From contig CM022673.1 in the NCBI GenBank assembly GCA_012295275.1, positions 12,866,288-12,930,287 on the forward strand: 64,000 nucleotides of DNA. Reading direction: 5' to 3'. A model generated the notes under the pieces. The model saw only the letters and a program-made list of their open reading frames with translations, did no database searches and was not told where the DNA came from. Made by a program: the position numbers and the translations under genes. Of this stretch, positions 46,186 through 57,099 are shown piece by piece. Positions within the stretch are counted from its first letter, which is position 1. Every line of letters starts with the position of its first letter. The stretch comes from Chrysomallon squamiferum (Eukaryota > Mollusca > Gastropoda > Neomphalida > Peltospiridae).

Positions 46186-46394
46186 ATCAGTAAAAGTGGC
46201 TTAACAAGAAGACCTGAGGAAATGTTTATTGAAGAACAAAACGGTGCTGATTTAATGATGTGTATTGATCTGATGCTAAACTTGTGATGAAGCGATCCAT
46301 TCATCTTCTTGGTGACTAACTGAACTATATGGTCTATTTTTGTTTTATTTTCTCTTCATCTTAATCTTCAGAGTTGTTTTTTTTCTTTTTCTGC
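46186..46394. other. Unique sequence, nothing recognised
   Basis: Transition from the minisatellite to SINE copies; pyrimidine-rich near 46350-46390. Confidence 0.4.
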
Positions 46395-46615
46395 AAGATG
46401 AACTGTAGTTCATTGGTTAGAATACTTGTCTGATTCACAGTGCCCGTTTAGATTTATAAAGCTTTATAAAGCCCTGAGGCCACTTTTTTTTTTTGGGGAA
46501 TAATTACTATCAGCTGGACTAAAAAAACTTGAAAACTTAATTATTTAACAGCACAAACTGTTTTCAGATGAATGCACTTACTGATCACATATTAGTATTA
46601 ATAATGAACATAAAA
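46395..46615 (+). mobile_element. SINE with tRNA-like head, plus strand
   Basis: A-box-like TAGTTCATTGG (46406-46416) and a B-box relic CGTTTAGATTT (46445-46455) with near-tRNA spacing. The body is seen at GCTGGACT (46513-46520) and CAGATGAATGCACTTACTGA then TCACATATTAGTATTAAT, matching GGGATGGTGCATATAAAAGATC and TACTAATGG. A poly(T) run interrupts the body. Confidence 0.55.
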
Positions 46616-46619
46616 CCCA

Positions 46620-46900
46620 GTCTGCAGATTGTGTGGCCCCAAGCTGCATCTTGTTTAACTTGTTCCTAAACCCAGTGCAGTGTATTCGTAGATCTATTTA
46701 TCATACCTACCACACGAATGATTTCTTAAAGTCAAACTGTGTGGGACGATGCACATATAAGATGTGCTTATAAGAGTGGAAAATGTAATGATGAAAGCGT
46801 GTTTCCTCTTTCATATCATCGTTAGGGAAATGATTCACATATGAACAAACCTTCATTTATAAGTATAGGTGTTTTTGAATATTCATATATTTATGTAATG
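46620..46900 (+). mobile_element. Second SINE copy in tandem, plus strand
   Basis: GTGGCCCCAAG (46632-46642), TTGTTCCTAAACCCAGTGCA, then GTGTGGGACGATGCACATAT (46739-46758), AGAGTGGAAAATGTAATGAT (46773-46792) and GCGTGTTTCCTC (46797-46808). These follow the family order TGGGCCC, CGTTCCAGCCAGTGCA, CTGTGGGATGGTGCATAT, TAATGGAAAAATGTAG, GCGGGTTTCCTC. It follows the previous copy in the same orientation. Confidence 0.65.
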
Positions 46901-47230
46901 TAAGTACTTGTGTATGCACTATAATGCACATTGTATGTGGGTACAGATGTGTGTGTGTGTGTGTGTGTGTCTCTGTGTGTTTTTTTTTGTACCCTATCTA
47001 TTTCTACTAATCCAACTGCAAGCTCCAGTCTATTTGTATCATAAGTAATCTTTTTCAGTAATCTTCAATTGGCTGTTGATTGATCAAACATCAGTCTGTC
47101 TGGCTGTAAGTCTGTCTGTCTGTTTGTTATCAGCTGATGAAATAAAATTATCAGGAACGAACACAAACCTGATTTTCTTCAGCTGCCTTTTCTGTCAGTA
47201 GAGCTGATGAATGTCACATGACCATCCGTC
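46901..47230. other. GT run and unique sequence
   Basis: A GT run at 46949-46969 and a CTGT-rich patch near 47090-47130. Nothing else recognised. Confidence 0.5.
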
Positions 47231-47525
47231 TGTGTGTCTGTGTGTGCATGCGTATGTGTTTGATTTTCATCTTCAGTCTTACGATGGTGTGTATCCGATT
47301 TTCATAATCAATAGTTTCAGTCCATCGCGGTGTCTGATGTTATCATCAACAAAGTGTCTGTTCATCTGAATGTCTGATTTTATCAACAAATATGTCTGTC
47401 CATCTGTTCTGAGTGTCTGATTTTATCATAAAAGTGTGTCTATCTGTGAATCTGATTTTATCATCAACAGTATGTGTGTCTGACCATTTACATCTCTGAT
47501 TTCATCTAAGTGTCTTTCTGTAGCA
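47231..47525. repeat. Diverged ~55-bp array, CTGATTTTATCATCAACA
   Basis: GTCTGATTTTATCATCAACA-like pieces, interleaved with GTGTCTGTTCATCTG-like pieces, recur at about 47275, 47330, 47372, 47418, 47452 and 47495. Confidence 0.75.
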
Positions 47526-47985
47526 CTGTCCTTTAATACTGAGTATTACTGAACAGAAACTCAGATTAGTACAGTAGAACTTTGGTTGTATATCAGGTTA
47601 GAAAGAGATTATAATTTATTTGCATAACCTATAATTATAAATAAATTAATTAATTAATATAAATTAAATAAATAAAATAAAATAAACAGATTGTTAAAAT
47701 ATTAAATAGAAAATAAAACTGATTTTTTTATTATATTTTTTATCAAAGTTTATATGCAGTGAATGAAATGTACTTTATGAAGAACAGTTAAGTGAAGTGT
47801 GACACATATAATAATTCATGTGTGTGTGTGTGTGTGTGTGATAAATAAAATATATAGACTTGTACAATAAAAAAAATTAAAAAAAATTTAATATAAACTA
47901 TCACGAAATGTTATACAATAGTGAGAAAAAATCTTTTAAATTTGTTTTTATTATTATTTTTTTTTAATATAATCTTTTTCTTTGT
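47526..47985. other. AT-rich sequence with a GT run
   Basis: TTAA/AAAT-rich sequence; a GT run at 47819-47840. No gene recognised. Confidence 0.45.
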
Positions 47986-47989
47986 TAAT

Positions 47990-48420
47990 ACAATTCGCGA
48001 TTTATTCCGAAAGCAGACGTGAACATCTGTACAATTTACAATCAAGGTACACGTTATTAAACTGCAGTCTCACTTCCCCCATTCGTACACACGCTTAATG
48101 TGATTTTCATTCATCTCTCTCTTCTCTTCTTTCAATCTCCGCCTCGTGGCGAGAGATCCGTAAAGAAACAAAGAGCAGGCCAGCTGGCTTGAGCTGAAAT
48201 CCCCCGAGAAATGGGACGTTTCCCCCCTCTCAACTGTCAATCACCAAGCGGCGAAGAAAATCCCAGGTTTAACTCGGAACTTCAAACTGCAAGTAGCAGT
48301 CGATCCGTACCCCGGCTTCAGCGCGCTGTTTCTCACTGGCGAGGTGATACAAACGTCTGTTGTAGCGATACGACTCGACTGTCTACGCAACATCTACTTA
48401 ACGGAGGAGGTTTGTAAACA
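47990..48420 (+). promoter_or_regulatory. CpG-rich promoter-like region
   Basis: About 20 CpGs fall in the 300 bp from 48121, whereas most of the window has almost none. Features include a ten-base palindrome GCCAGCTGGC (48179-48188) and a short hairpin CTCGTGGCGAG (48144-48154). A pyrimidine-rich TCTCTCTCTTCTCTTCTTTC-like stretch at 48112-48133 could be an initiator context. No TATA box is clear. The strong donor at 48483 supports a plus-strand direction. Confidence 0.5.
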
Positions 48421-48482
48421 CCGTTCTTTTAAACTGTGTAGTTCAGTACAGGATCTGTACCAGCCGTGTTTGAACTATGAAG
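48200..48482 (+). other. Candidate first exon ending in a splice donor
   Basis: The segment ends CTATGAAG at 48482, followed by GTAAGAAAA, a near-consensus 5' splice site. A frame from ATG at 48344 is open to the donor (MIQTSVVAIRLDCLRNIYLT at its start). A second ATG sits five bases before the donor (ATGAAG). The exon could therefore be untranslated, have a short coding part, or start right at the junction; I cannot choose. The start given is only approximate. No downstream exon was identified within the remaining 15.5 kb, so a long first intron would be needed. Confidence 0.4.
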
Positions 48483-48830
48483 GTAAGAAAATTGTTAATT
48501 TCATTTGTCGTCTTGTTTTTGTTTTAGGCTTTGTTTTGTTTGGTACTGCGATAGTTACGATAGGAATATAAATAAAGGTAAACAAACTATTAATTCAGTT
48601 ATAATTACTACTAAACAAGTCATATTATAAAGTGTTAATATTTTTATCATATGATATTGTAATAGTTTCTTTGTTTTAGCCAATCTGTTTCTCTCTGAAT
48701 TATTGTATGAAGTTAAGTAAACAAGGTATACAGTTATAATTATGGTTATATTGATTGTCTTAGTTTTGAATAGCACAATTCCTTGAAGAAAAATCTATAT
48801 ACCAGGCATGTATGGATTGTTGTGCAAAGA
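48483..48830. other. AT-rich sequence after the donor, nothing recognised
   Basis: If the first exon is real this is the start of its intron. No other feature. Confidence 0.4.
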
Positions 48831-48975
48831 AGATATATATATATATATATAATACACCCATAAACACACCCACACACACACACACCCACACACATATGGA
48901 TGCAGACACCCACACAAACATATTATTTAAATTTATATTTATATACTGTATGTTGTATCTCTCTTTCTCACTCTA

Positions 48976-49016
<41 letters not shown>

Positions 49017-49070
49017 CACACACACACAAACATGTATACCTGTGTGTGTGTTTATGTATGAACTGTTAAT
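48831..49070. repeat. AT and CA/GT microsatellites
   Basis: AT runs (48834-48851, 48979-49013), CA runs (48865-48895, 49015-49030) and a GT patch. Confidence 0.9.
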
Positions 49071-49104
49071 TTATTTATGTTGTATTCGTTGTCTTAACTC
49101 GGCC

Positions 49105-49850
49105 TCTACAATTCCCAGTGGGAACCAATACAAACAAGTTCACATTAGCACTTCACAACACATCAGACTTAAATCCCTTACTCAATGTCTTTGTTTCTGC
49201 ACATTCAGTCTCCAGAGAACCAGTATAAACACATGTATATTACACATAACACGAACACACACACACACACACTGGGTCATTTATTAGTTGAATTTGCTTA
49301 ACTTAAGTTGCAGAAACCAATATAAAGATGTCAGCATTATTATTTTAAGACATGCGAGTATATAATGAGGTTAATACTGTAAAATAATGGCACACAGATT
49401 ATCTGCTATTTTTAACTGTTCTCTGAATTAACAAGTATAAACAAACGTGTTATTGTTGTTATTCTGATACATATAAACAAACTGATTTTTAGTTGTATTT
49501 GCTCACACACACACACACACACACACAAAGACACACATTAATACTTCATCAATACTTCATCATCTAGCATTGGATTGTCTCTATTTATTTGCCCGTTCTC
49601 TGAATAAACTAATATAAAATAATAAACCTATATATTTATTATATCTGTCTGTCTATCTATCTATCTGCTGTCCCTCTGTCTTTCTGTCTTTTGTCTGTCT
49701 GTTTCTCTCTGTTATAAAAATAAAAAACTGTTAATGCTTTATTATTACACACACATTCACTGTCACACATTATCATTTCGTATTTGCTTGCCACACTTTC
49801 ATTCTGCTATTCTCCACAAAAGCTGGTATAGATACACACAAATACATTAT
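49105..49850. repeat. Diverged array with a CTGAAAACCAATATAAACA-like anchor
   Basis: Anchors GGGAACCAATACAAACAAGT (49120), AGAACCAGTATAAACACATG (49216), GCAGAAACCAATATAAAGAT (49310), CTGAATTAACAAGTATAAAC (49424), CTGAATAAACTAATATAAAA (49600) and AAGCTGGTATAGATACACAC (49820) mark units of about 95-220 bp. CA and CTAT microsatellites have expanded inside units. Confidence 0.6.
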
Positions 49851-50040
49851 TACTAGAAGATATATTCAATATTTAACCCTTTTAATATGTTGTGCATGGG
49901 TGTCATAATATCAATAGCAAACAAAACATTCTATGTTTACTTTCTGCATTCATGTTAGTTTTACATACCTTAAGTGGTACTTAAGGCAAAATATAGTATG
50001 TATATATAGATATAAAACACATACACCAAAAAAACCTAGT
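49851..50040. other. Unique sequence, nothing recognised
   Basis: AT-rich sequence with no recognised repeat or gene. Confidence 0.4.
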
Positions 50041-50079
50041 GAAACATATTCAGAAACTAATAAAAAAGGAGAACATTAA

Positions 50080-50530
50080 TCTACAAAATCATGGATAACT
50101 ATAAAAATCTTTATATCTATTTTATTACTTTGTTAAGTCTTTTAAAATCACCACTAAATCATGGATAACTATTAATATTTATTTTACCCTGGTAAGTCTT
50201 TTTAAAAATTTGATAAAGCTATATAAAAATGTTATTATTTATTTTATTATCTTGATGTTTTAAAAACATCGGTAAATTGTGGATAACTATATAAAATGTT
50301 TATACCTGTTTTTTATTTTATTACTTTGATTAGTTGTTTAAAAACATGTAGATAACTGTAAAAAAAATGAATTATTAGTCTTTGATAAATCTTTTAAAAA
50401 TGTCTAAATAATGGACAACCATATAAAATGTTGTTATTTAATATATTGTTTAAAAACATATCTATGATGACAAATAAACATTAAAATTTATTTTCTTATT
50501 TTGCAAATTATCTTAGCACAAATTATCTTA
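50080..50530. repeat. ~65-bp array, GGATAACTATAAAA units
   Basis: Units carry AATCATGGATAACTATAAAA, TTTATTTTATTACTTTG and TTAAAA (starts near 50087, 50155, 50212, 50274, 50343, 50403). Six to seven units, moderately diverged. Confidence 0.85.
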
Positions 50531-50639
50531 ACAAATTATCTATAAAACTTGTTTTGTTATTAATGTACCCAGCAGCACAAAGTGATAATAAAAAGTAAGA
50601 ATTTTCTTTTTTCCTTATTGGACAGTTTGCTTTAAACCT

Positions 50640-50800
50640 TAAAAAATAATGTAAACTATTAACTTCTGATAATTTTTATTTAAACTTTGAAAATAATCTT
50701 CACTGTTAATATTAACTGTTGATCTTTGAACTTTAAAAATAATCTAAAGTATTAATATTAACTGAGTACCTCAGTTTGTTTTAATCTACAATATTAATCA
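50640..50800. repeat. ~55-bp array, AATAATCTAAACTATTAA units
   Basis: Three diverged units contain a CTTTGAAAATAATC-like piece and ATTAATATTAACT. Confidence 0.65.
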
Positions 50801-50861
50801 ATGTATCATATTAAGTCTGACAGCTGTATTGGCTTAACTTTTGTAAATTGTCCTTTGACTT

Positions 50862-50903
<42 letters not shown>
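50862..50903. repeat. GT dinucleotide microsatellite
   Basis: About 19 GT units. Confidence 0.9.
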
Positions 50904-50904
<1 letters not shown>

Positions 50905-51119
50905 TTTTCCACAAAAAATAATCCTAGTAAATCACAATGTTAAATGTACAAGTGTCTGTGTGTGCTTTTGTGCGAGTGTCTCGGTCATTTTCCACTAAAC
51001 GTAATCCCAACATATCACAATGTCAATTATTTATTTTTTATTATTATTATAATTTCTTTAGTGTATCAGTAATTCTGATCTAACCTTTCAAAATAATCTG
51101 TCATATTCTCTCAAACAAC

Positions 51120-51490
51120 GTCGCTGCTTGTTTTTGTGTAACGTTGTGTGTTCTTCTGCAACGGTGGTTGAAACACTTCAGCGACAACGGACCAAGGGTA
51201 GAGGCACTAATATTTATAAACGTTCCGCAGAGGACAAAGGAAGCGCCTATAAAAACATGTTACGTCTGCCATTTCGAGACCTTCCCATTGTAAACTGTTT
51301 GTTTCTGGGTGACGAAAACACAGATCGTATCAGTGCCATAACTTTGTTAGGTCTTCGTTTAAACCCAGCCCATTTACAGCCCTTCATCCCTGACAAAATT
51401 ACACATTTCCAGCCACCCTTTTTTTTCTCCTTTCTTTGTGTGTGCAAGGTCTCAGGTATCACGGATTTAGAATCTGTAATATTTCCACTT
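51120..51490 (+). other. CpG-richer unique block: exon or regulatory element?
   Basis: This stretch is not repetitive, has higher GC and more CpG than its surroundings, and a 130-codon plus-strand frame (51128-51520) stays open. An acceptor-like ACACTTCAG (51173-51181) and donor-like CTCAG before GTATCA (51456-51461) could delimit an internal exon. The protein includes RLPFRDLPIVNCLFLGDENT and matches no family I know. The opposite strand is open for 71 codons. A promoter or enhancer is equally possible; a TATAAAAA word lies at 51248-51255. Confidence 0.3.
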
Positions 51491-51509
51491 CACAAGTTCA
51501 GTGTTGTCA

Positions 51510-52295
51510 GTAATCTCTGAGTTAATTTCATTTTGTCTGTATAATCCTGAGCTATAAAAGTAGTCTTTTATTATGTTCTTAAAATATTTTAAAAATAATA
51601 TCAGTTTCTTTGGATTTAATTTTTAAGGAGGATTTTCCCAGTTACTTTCATTTTATCTGTTATCTGTGAGATATAATCATAGTCTTTTATTATATACCTT
51701 CTTAAAATATTTGCGTCCATAATATAACCAGTTTAATGTGTTTGTTGTTTTAAATGAGAATTCCTCATTTTATCTTTGAATTATAACCATAGTCTTGAAT
51801 ACTTTTTTTCAGTATTTACTTCCATAATATGATCAGTTTCATGGTAGTTGTTTTCAAAAAAAAGATTCTGCCAGTTAATTTAATTTTGTTCATCTAATCT
51901 TTCAGTTATGTCACAGTTTTTAATATATATTTTCTTCCATAATATAATCAGGGTTTTATTTTTATTTATTTTTGGTTGGGGGGCTTAAAAGAGTATTTTA
52001 TTAGCAAACAGGGCTTCACTGATAATTTTGTAAATGGGTTTCAGAAAGAGACAGTAGTTTGTTAAATTTGTTTTCTTATCATACAGTCAGAGCTATAATA
52101 ATGTTCTAATACATGAAGACCTAACTTGATTTATAACAGTATTACCTATTCCAACTTTTTAAACTCTTTCAATCAAAAAATGCTAAGCCAGTCTATAATA
52201 TTTTTATCCATTCCAGCTCATGCTCTGATAATAAATCAGTCTTATTCTATCAGTTATAAAGTAGTTATTTATCCATAAAATATTTTGTTAAAAGA
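51510..52295. repeat. Diverged ~125-140-bp array, five units
   Basis: Units share TTTCATTTTATCTG, a GAGATATAATCATAGTCTTT-like piece, TTTACTTCCATAATATAA and a CAGTTT piece (TAGTCTTTTATTATGT near 51561, TAGTCTTTTATTATAT near 51680, TAGTCTTGAATACT near 51792, and later weaker copies). Confidence 0.75.
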
Positions 52296-52859
52296 AATTT
52301 TCTTATATTTAAGAAGCAATTATGAATTGTATGACAACAGGAAATTAGAAGTTTAATTATTAATCTTTAATTAAAATTAAAAAGAGAAGGGAATTTTTTA
52401 TTCTGCACAATATAAGAAGAAAACCTGTTTCTTTTTTGATTTGTAGCCTAACAAAGAAAAAAGAAAAAAAAAAAAGAAAGAAAAATGAAATACAGTAATT
52501 ACATGTTCTTTTTTTTCTTTTTTTCTTTTTTCCAAGAGCAAAATGAAAACTGCAGGAGGGGAAAGAACTTGAATAACTGATATTGACTGATTGTGTAATT
52601 ATAAATAATTGCTTTAGAATATACTAATATACATTTTATGAGATGAAAAAAACAAATAACACTACGTGACTTGGTGCATTTAATCTGATTTTCTTCTTAA
52701 GAAAAGATATCTGATAACAATAAGTAGAGATTTTTATTAAGTAATATTGATAATACTTTTTCTAATAGGATAGATTTTCTAAATGATGAAAGAAACTAAA
52801 AAACAAAAAATGTCTTTAATCAATTTTTATTAACTTATCTCCATCAGTCTATAATGGAA

Positions 52860-52860
<1 letters not shown>
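52296..52860. other. AT-rich unique sequence
   Basis: A-rich and T-rich short tracts near 52450-52535. No gene recognised. Confidence 0.4.
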
Positions 52861-52904
<44 letters not shown>

Positions 52905-53080
52905 GTTTCTGTGTATATGAATTCATTAATATGGTATATTTGTATATGGTATATAAAGAAGAACAGAAAAAGAAAAAGACAGATATATCATATTCAGAGA
53001 GAGAGAGAGAGAGTTAGATAAAGGTATTCAAAGAGGGAGAGAGAGAGAGATAGATAAAGGTATTCAAAGAGAGAGAGATT
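52861..53080. repeat. GT run and duplicated GA segment
   Basis: A GT run (52864-52902), then GAGAGAGAGAGA joined to TAGATAAAGGTATTCAAAGA, which is duplicated (about 53013 and 53050). Confidence 0.85.
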
Positions 53081-53524
53081 AAATATAATATTTTATTCCA
53101 CAACTAGATAATATAAATGTTACTGTTTGCTAACTTTTAAAATTGTACACAAGATAGAAGCGTGTATTTTTGAAAATATTAATTCTATTTTGTGAAGGCT
53201 AATTATACCAGGACATGACTGAGTCACAACACAACAATAATGTGAAAAAAGAAAAAAAAGAAGGAAAAAAGAAAAAATTTAAATTATTTTTGATTAGCAG
53301 TTATTTTAATGCATCATAACAACAAATATTAAATTTTTGTTTTCATGCATACACTTTTATTGGATTTTTATGATTTCAGGTCACAGTGAATTATAACAAA
53401 AATAAATTTTCTTCAAATAAAATCTTCAAAACAAAACAAAGTTTAATTATATTATTAAAACCTGTTATATTTTGTAATGGATGTATTTGGCTGATATTGT
53501 CACTTTTTTTGTATGTGTTCTTAA
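53081..53524. other. AT-rich unique sequence
   Basis: No recognised feature. Confidence 0.4.
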
Positions 53525-53645
53525 GAGAAGCAATGGCTAAAAGATCTATTCTTCTTTACATACATAAACAGTTATTTCCCATTCCAGTCAGACCCATCAC
53601 CCTTGTTGACATTACACATTACTTCTTTAATACCTCATTCATTCA
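53525..53645 (+). mobile_element. SINE fragment, plus strand
   Basis: GTTATTTCCCATTCC (53571-53585) is an exact reverse complement of 59536-59550, in a copy of the opposite orientation. It continues AGTCAGACCCATCACCCTTG then TTGACATTACAC, matching CAGCCAGTGCACCACGACTGG. Upstream AAAGATCTATTCTT may be the B-box area. Confidence 0.6.
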
Positions 53646-53860
53646 TTCTCTCTATCTATCTGTATGTGTACATATATCTATATTTGTATATCTGTATCTA
53701 TATTTGTACCTATATCACTATAGATACCTATAATCTATAGTATGTACCTATGTCTATATTATATCTGTACATCTCTATCAATATTTGTATCTATATCTGT
53801 GTGTGTGTGTGTGTGTTTGTGTGTGTATACTATATCTGTAACTATACATAATATATTTAT
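53646..53860. repeat. TATC/TATA and GT simple repeats
   Basis: CTATCTATCTGTATGTG-like and TATATCTATATTTGTA words, then a GT run (53798-53827). Confidence 0.8.
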
Positions 53861-54810
53861 ATGGATATATAAAATGTATTCAAGAACTTCTAAAAATCTT
53901 AACTATGTTCATATAGTTGTTGTTAAAGATTCAAGCATGCCTTGCATGTGCATACTCTGATATAATAAGCCATAACAGACACACTAAATGGTGAAGAACA
54001 CTAATCAAATAAACATGATCAATTAATAAAAACATTCATAAACATATAAATTTAACTTTGTACAAGTATGCTTGTCATGTACACAGTTTTGGACTTCAAC
54101 TAAAACATTTTTAAATGTATTAATCTATTATAGATTCAAGTACACAACTATCAAAACCAAGAGCTAGTAGTTATATTCTTATATCCAATAAAAACTCAAG
54201 CAAGCCTTTCCTGGTATCATTAGTCATACATTGACCAAAATCATTATTTAAATTTTTTTTAAATTGATTATAATTTTTTTTTTTTTTTACAATTTATTTA
54301 TTATAGATGAATTATTAAGCAAGGACAAAAAAAACATTTATTATTTCTTTCTAAAGACTGCCATGGATTTCAATGTCATCATTTGTTAAGGCTTGGTAAT
54401 TGAATTTTTCTCACTTTTTAAAGTTGCCAGTTTAAAGTCTGGTTGTACAACAGTTTAGTCTGTGACTATTGTCTGCCAATTTTTAACAAGTATGAGTCAT
54501 AGTAAACCACTGAATTTTTAACATTAATCACGAGGGAAAAAAAAACTGATGTGTGAGACTACATTTTCATTTAACTTATGGGGAGAAAGAATTGTACTGA
54601 CACTGATGACAGTGTTAACATTTCAGTAATTTATTTTAAAAATGTTTTATATATTTATTTATTATTTTTGTTTTATTAATCTGTAAAGAAAATTAAAAAA
54701 AGATTTCAAATAGAACTTTTGGGCAGAAGAAATTATATTAATGCTGATGCTAAAATTTAAATAATTATCTTAAAATTATTTTTTGTTTGTTTGTGTCAGT
54801 AAAAATAACA
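53861..54810. other. AT-rich sequence with a few diverged repeats
   Basis: TTCAAGCATGCCTTGCATG-like words near 53930, 54065 and 54195, and two copies of a GGGAGAAAGAATTGTACTGA / GGGCAGAAGAAATTATATTA type segment (54580 and 54720), suggest decayed arrays of 130-140 bp. No gene recognised. Confidence 0.5.
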
Positions 54811-54811
54811 A

Positions 54812-54900
54812 TGAAAATGAATGAATGAATGCTTAACGACACCCCAGCACAAAAAACAAAGTGGCAGTTGGGTGTCAAACAAAGGTAAATATAATAAAAT
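54812..54900 (-). mobile_element. SINE 3' end with AATG tail, minus strand
   Basis: GAATGAATGAATG (54818-54830) is followed by CTTAACGACACCCCAGCAC (54831-54849) and TTGGGTGTCAAACAAAGGTA (54869-54888). TTTAACGACACCCCAGCACG and TTGGGTGTCAAAC are landmarks of a common molluscan repeat as I remember it. It is truncated after the GGTAA word. This is the clearest sign of molluscan origin. Confidence 0.7.
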
Positions 54901-55555
54901 GGTGATAAAAATATCAACAGTACAAAGTGAGAGTAATAAAATAGAAATAATAATGTTTTTTGTGTCTACATGGTTAATTTAAAACAACTGAGATAAATAA
55001 AAAAAGAGCTGTTTTTACACTGAACTACATAGTGTTCAGAGATACATAAAATGATGTTAGTAATGTGTAAAATATGCATTTGTGTGCATGGTGGGTGGTG
55101 TGTCTATGTATTCGCATGTATGTGTGTAGATAGGCAGTATGTATGTATGCAATACATAAACATATTCATATAAAGTAAAAATAATTTCTAAATTACATAA
55201 TCTGCAAAAAATTAAATATATTCTGATATCAAAAATAATCATTCTTTTTGTATTGTTATTCATTGAACTACATTTTACATTAAAACTGAAAACGAAGATA
55301 AAAAAAAAAATGAAATATTGAAAAGATTGATATAACTAGTTGTATCACTGACAGAAACAGTTTATCAAAGAAAATGAAGCTGTCATACTGACACAATCAC
55401 AGACAGACACTTGCATCAACAGCAGATCATCTCCTAAACAAATTTCCACACAGAAGAGAAGATAGTCAGATACTCCAAAACCTTTGGATAAAAAATAAAT
55501 TAAAATAAAGAAAAAGGAAAAACAGTTACCAGAAACAAACAGTAAAAAAAAAAAA
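54901..55555. other. AT-rich unique sequence
   Basis: A TGTGTGCATGGTGG patch (55080-55130); otherwise no feature recognised. Confidence 0.4.
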
Positions 55556-55790
55556 CACCAAAGAATAAATAAAATAAAATAAAATAAAATAAAATAAAAT
55601 AAAATAAAATAAAAAACAAAAAATAAAATGAAATGAAATAAAATGAAATACTTTAAAATAAAATAAAATAAAATGAAATGAAATAAAATAATTTTGTTTC
55701 TTTTTTCCTGTATTTATTTGTTTATTTATTTATTTATTTATTTTTATTTTTATTTTTTTTTAAATGAAAAGGAAAGAAAAAATTCTATCT
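55556..55790. repeat. AAAAT and TTTA pentanucleotide/tetranucleotide tracts
   Basis: AATAAAATAAAATAAAATAA-type units (55565-55690) with AAATG variants, then TTTA units (55718-55750). Confidence 0.9.
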
Positions 55791-56044
55791 AAGCCATGAA
55801 TTTTGTTCACCCCCCCACCCATCAAGTCAGGGTTCAGAAATGGGTATCTGTGTCTGCTGTAAAACTGTTTCTGTCACATCAGCTGTCAGATGTCAGGACA
55901 GACAGACAACTGGATAAAGACCAGAACCAGTCTGTTACATTTAAATTCAAATGAAGAAGAATGTTTATTTGAGTTCTGGCTTTGGTCAGTTTGTTGTTTA
56001 ATGATAGTGATGATGATAATAATAATAGTTATTTATTTTTTAAT

Positions 56045-56075
<31 letters not shown>

Positions 56076-56440
56076 TCTTTTACTTCATTTTTAATTTAAA
56101 AAAAAAAAAAAAAGCAAAAAAAATAATTAAGTTTTTATCACTTTTCCAAGTGATGTAATCCAGCCTTTATTTTTCAAAATGATTTATTTTGACCTCTCTC
56201 AAAGCTCATCTTGAAAAGCTATTTGTTAGACAACCACTTTTGACCTGCTGGTGCAGGCCTTCCCTGATAGAGACTGCTTCATGCAATCCAAACAAGTACT
56301 GCTAATTAATCATCAGTTAAGTAGAAAGCCTCTTTGTTTTGTTTCTGTTGGTTTAAGATTATCATAAATCTAAAACAGAATAAGAAGTGTGAGCAGCATG
56401 GTGTAGGTTACAAAATATTATCAGTTTGAAATTAAATTGG
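55791..56440. other. Unique sequence with a TTTA run
   Basis: Slightly GC-richer unique parts (55800-55920, 56150-56300), a TTTA run (56045-56075) and poly(A) (56100-56113). No gene recognised. Confidence 0.45.
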
Positions 56441-57095
56441 TTTACTTTTTATTTTGTTATCCATTGCAGAAATAGTTTGGCTATTTATTTGTTATCATTT
56501 AAAAAAAAAAAAAAAAAAAACATTTTATTTTTTTTATTGCAACAATAAAATATATGTTTATTTACTGTTATTATTTTTTACAAAGGGCAGCATGTTTGGT
56601 TGTGTTATCCATTATAGAAATAAAATGGTTGGGTTTTTTAATTATAAAGATAAAATATCCTTTTAAGAATTATTGTTGTTTGTTGCTGTTGTTGCTGTCA
56701 TTAATATTAAACTAAAATCTCCATTTGTCAGTTCTTTTTTTTTAAATTAATTATTTAATTATTTACTTTTATTATAAATATAAAGCAGTAAGAAATAAGA
56801 AAAAGAAAAATTATTGCTTATTGAAAATAACAGGTTTCAGATTGCCTTCCTCCCACCCAAAGATAAAGATGCGACTGGCAAAGATAATTTTTATTCCTTT
56901 ACAAACAAACAAAACAAAACAAAAAAGCATTCCCTGCTCTTGAGCCATGTAATGGAAAATAACAGAAAAAGGTATTTTTATATATTTATCAAATCTGGGT
57001 CTGCCCAGTGCCTGAACTGGTTTCAAACAAATCTCCTTGCCGATAGCTAATAATTTGATTTTTGTGCGAAGACTACTTGTATTCCATTATTCTGT
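56441..57095. other. AT-rich sequence with a possible ~140-bp duplication
   Basis: GTTATCCATTGCAGAAATAG (56456) and GTTATCCATTATAGAAATAA (56605) begin two similar segments. No gene was found; the 71-78-codon frames near 56811-57050 overlap on both strands and look incidental. Confidence 0.45.
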
Positions 57096-57099
57096 TTTG

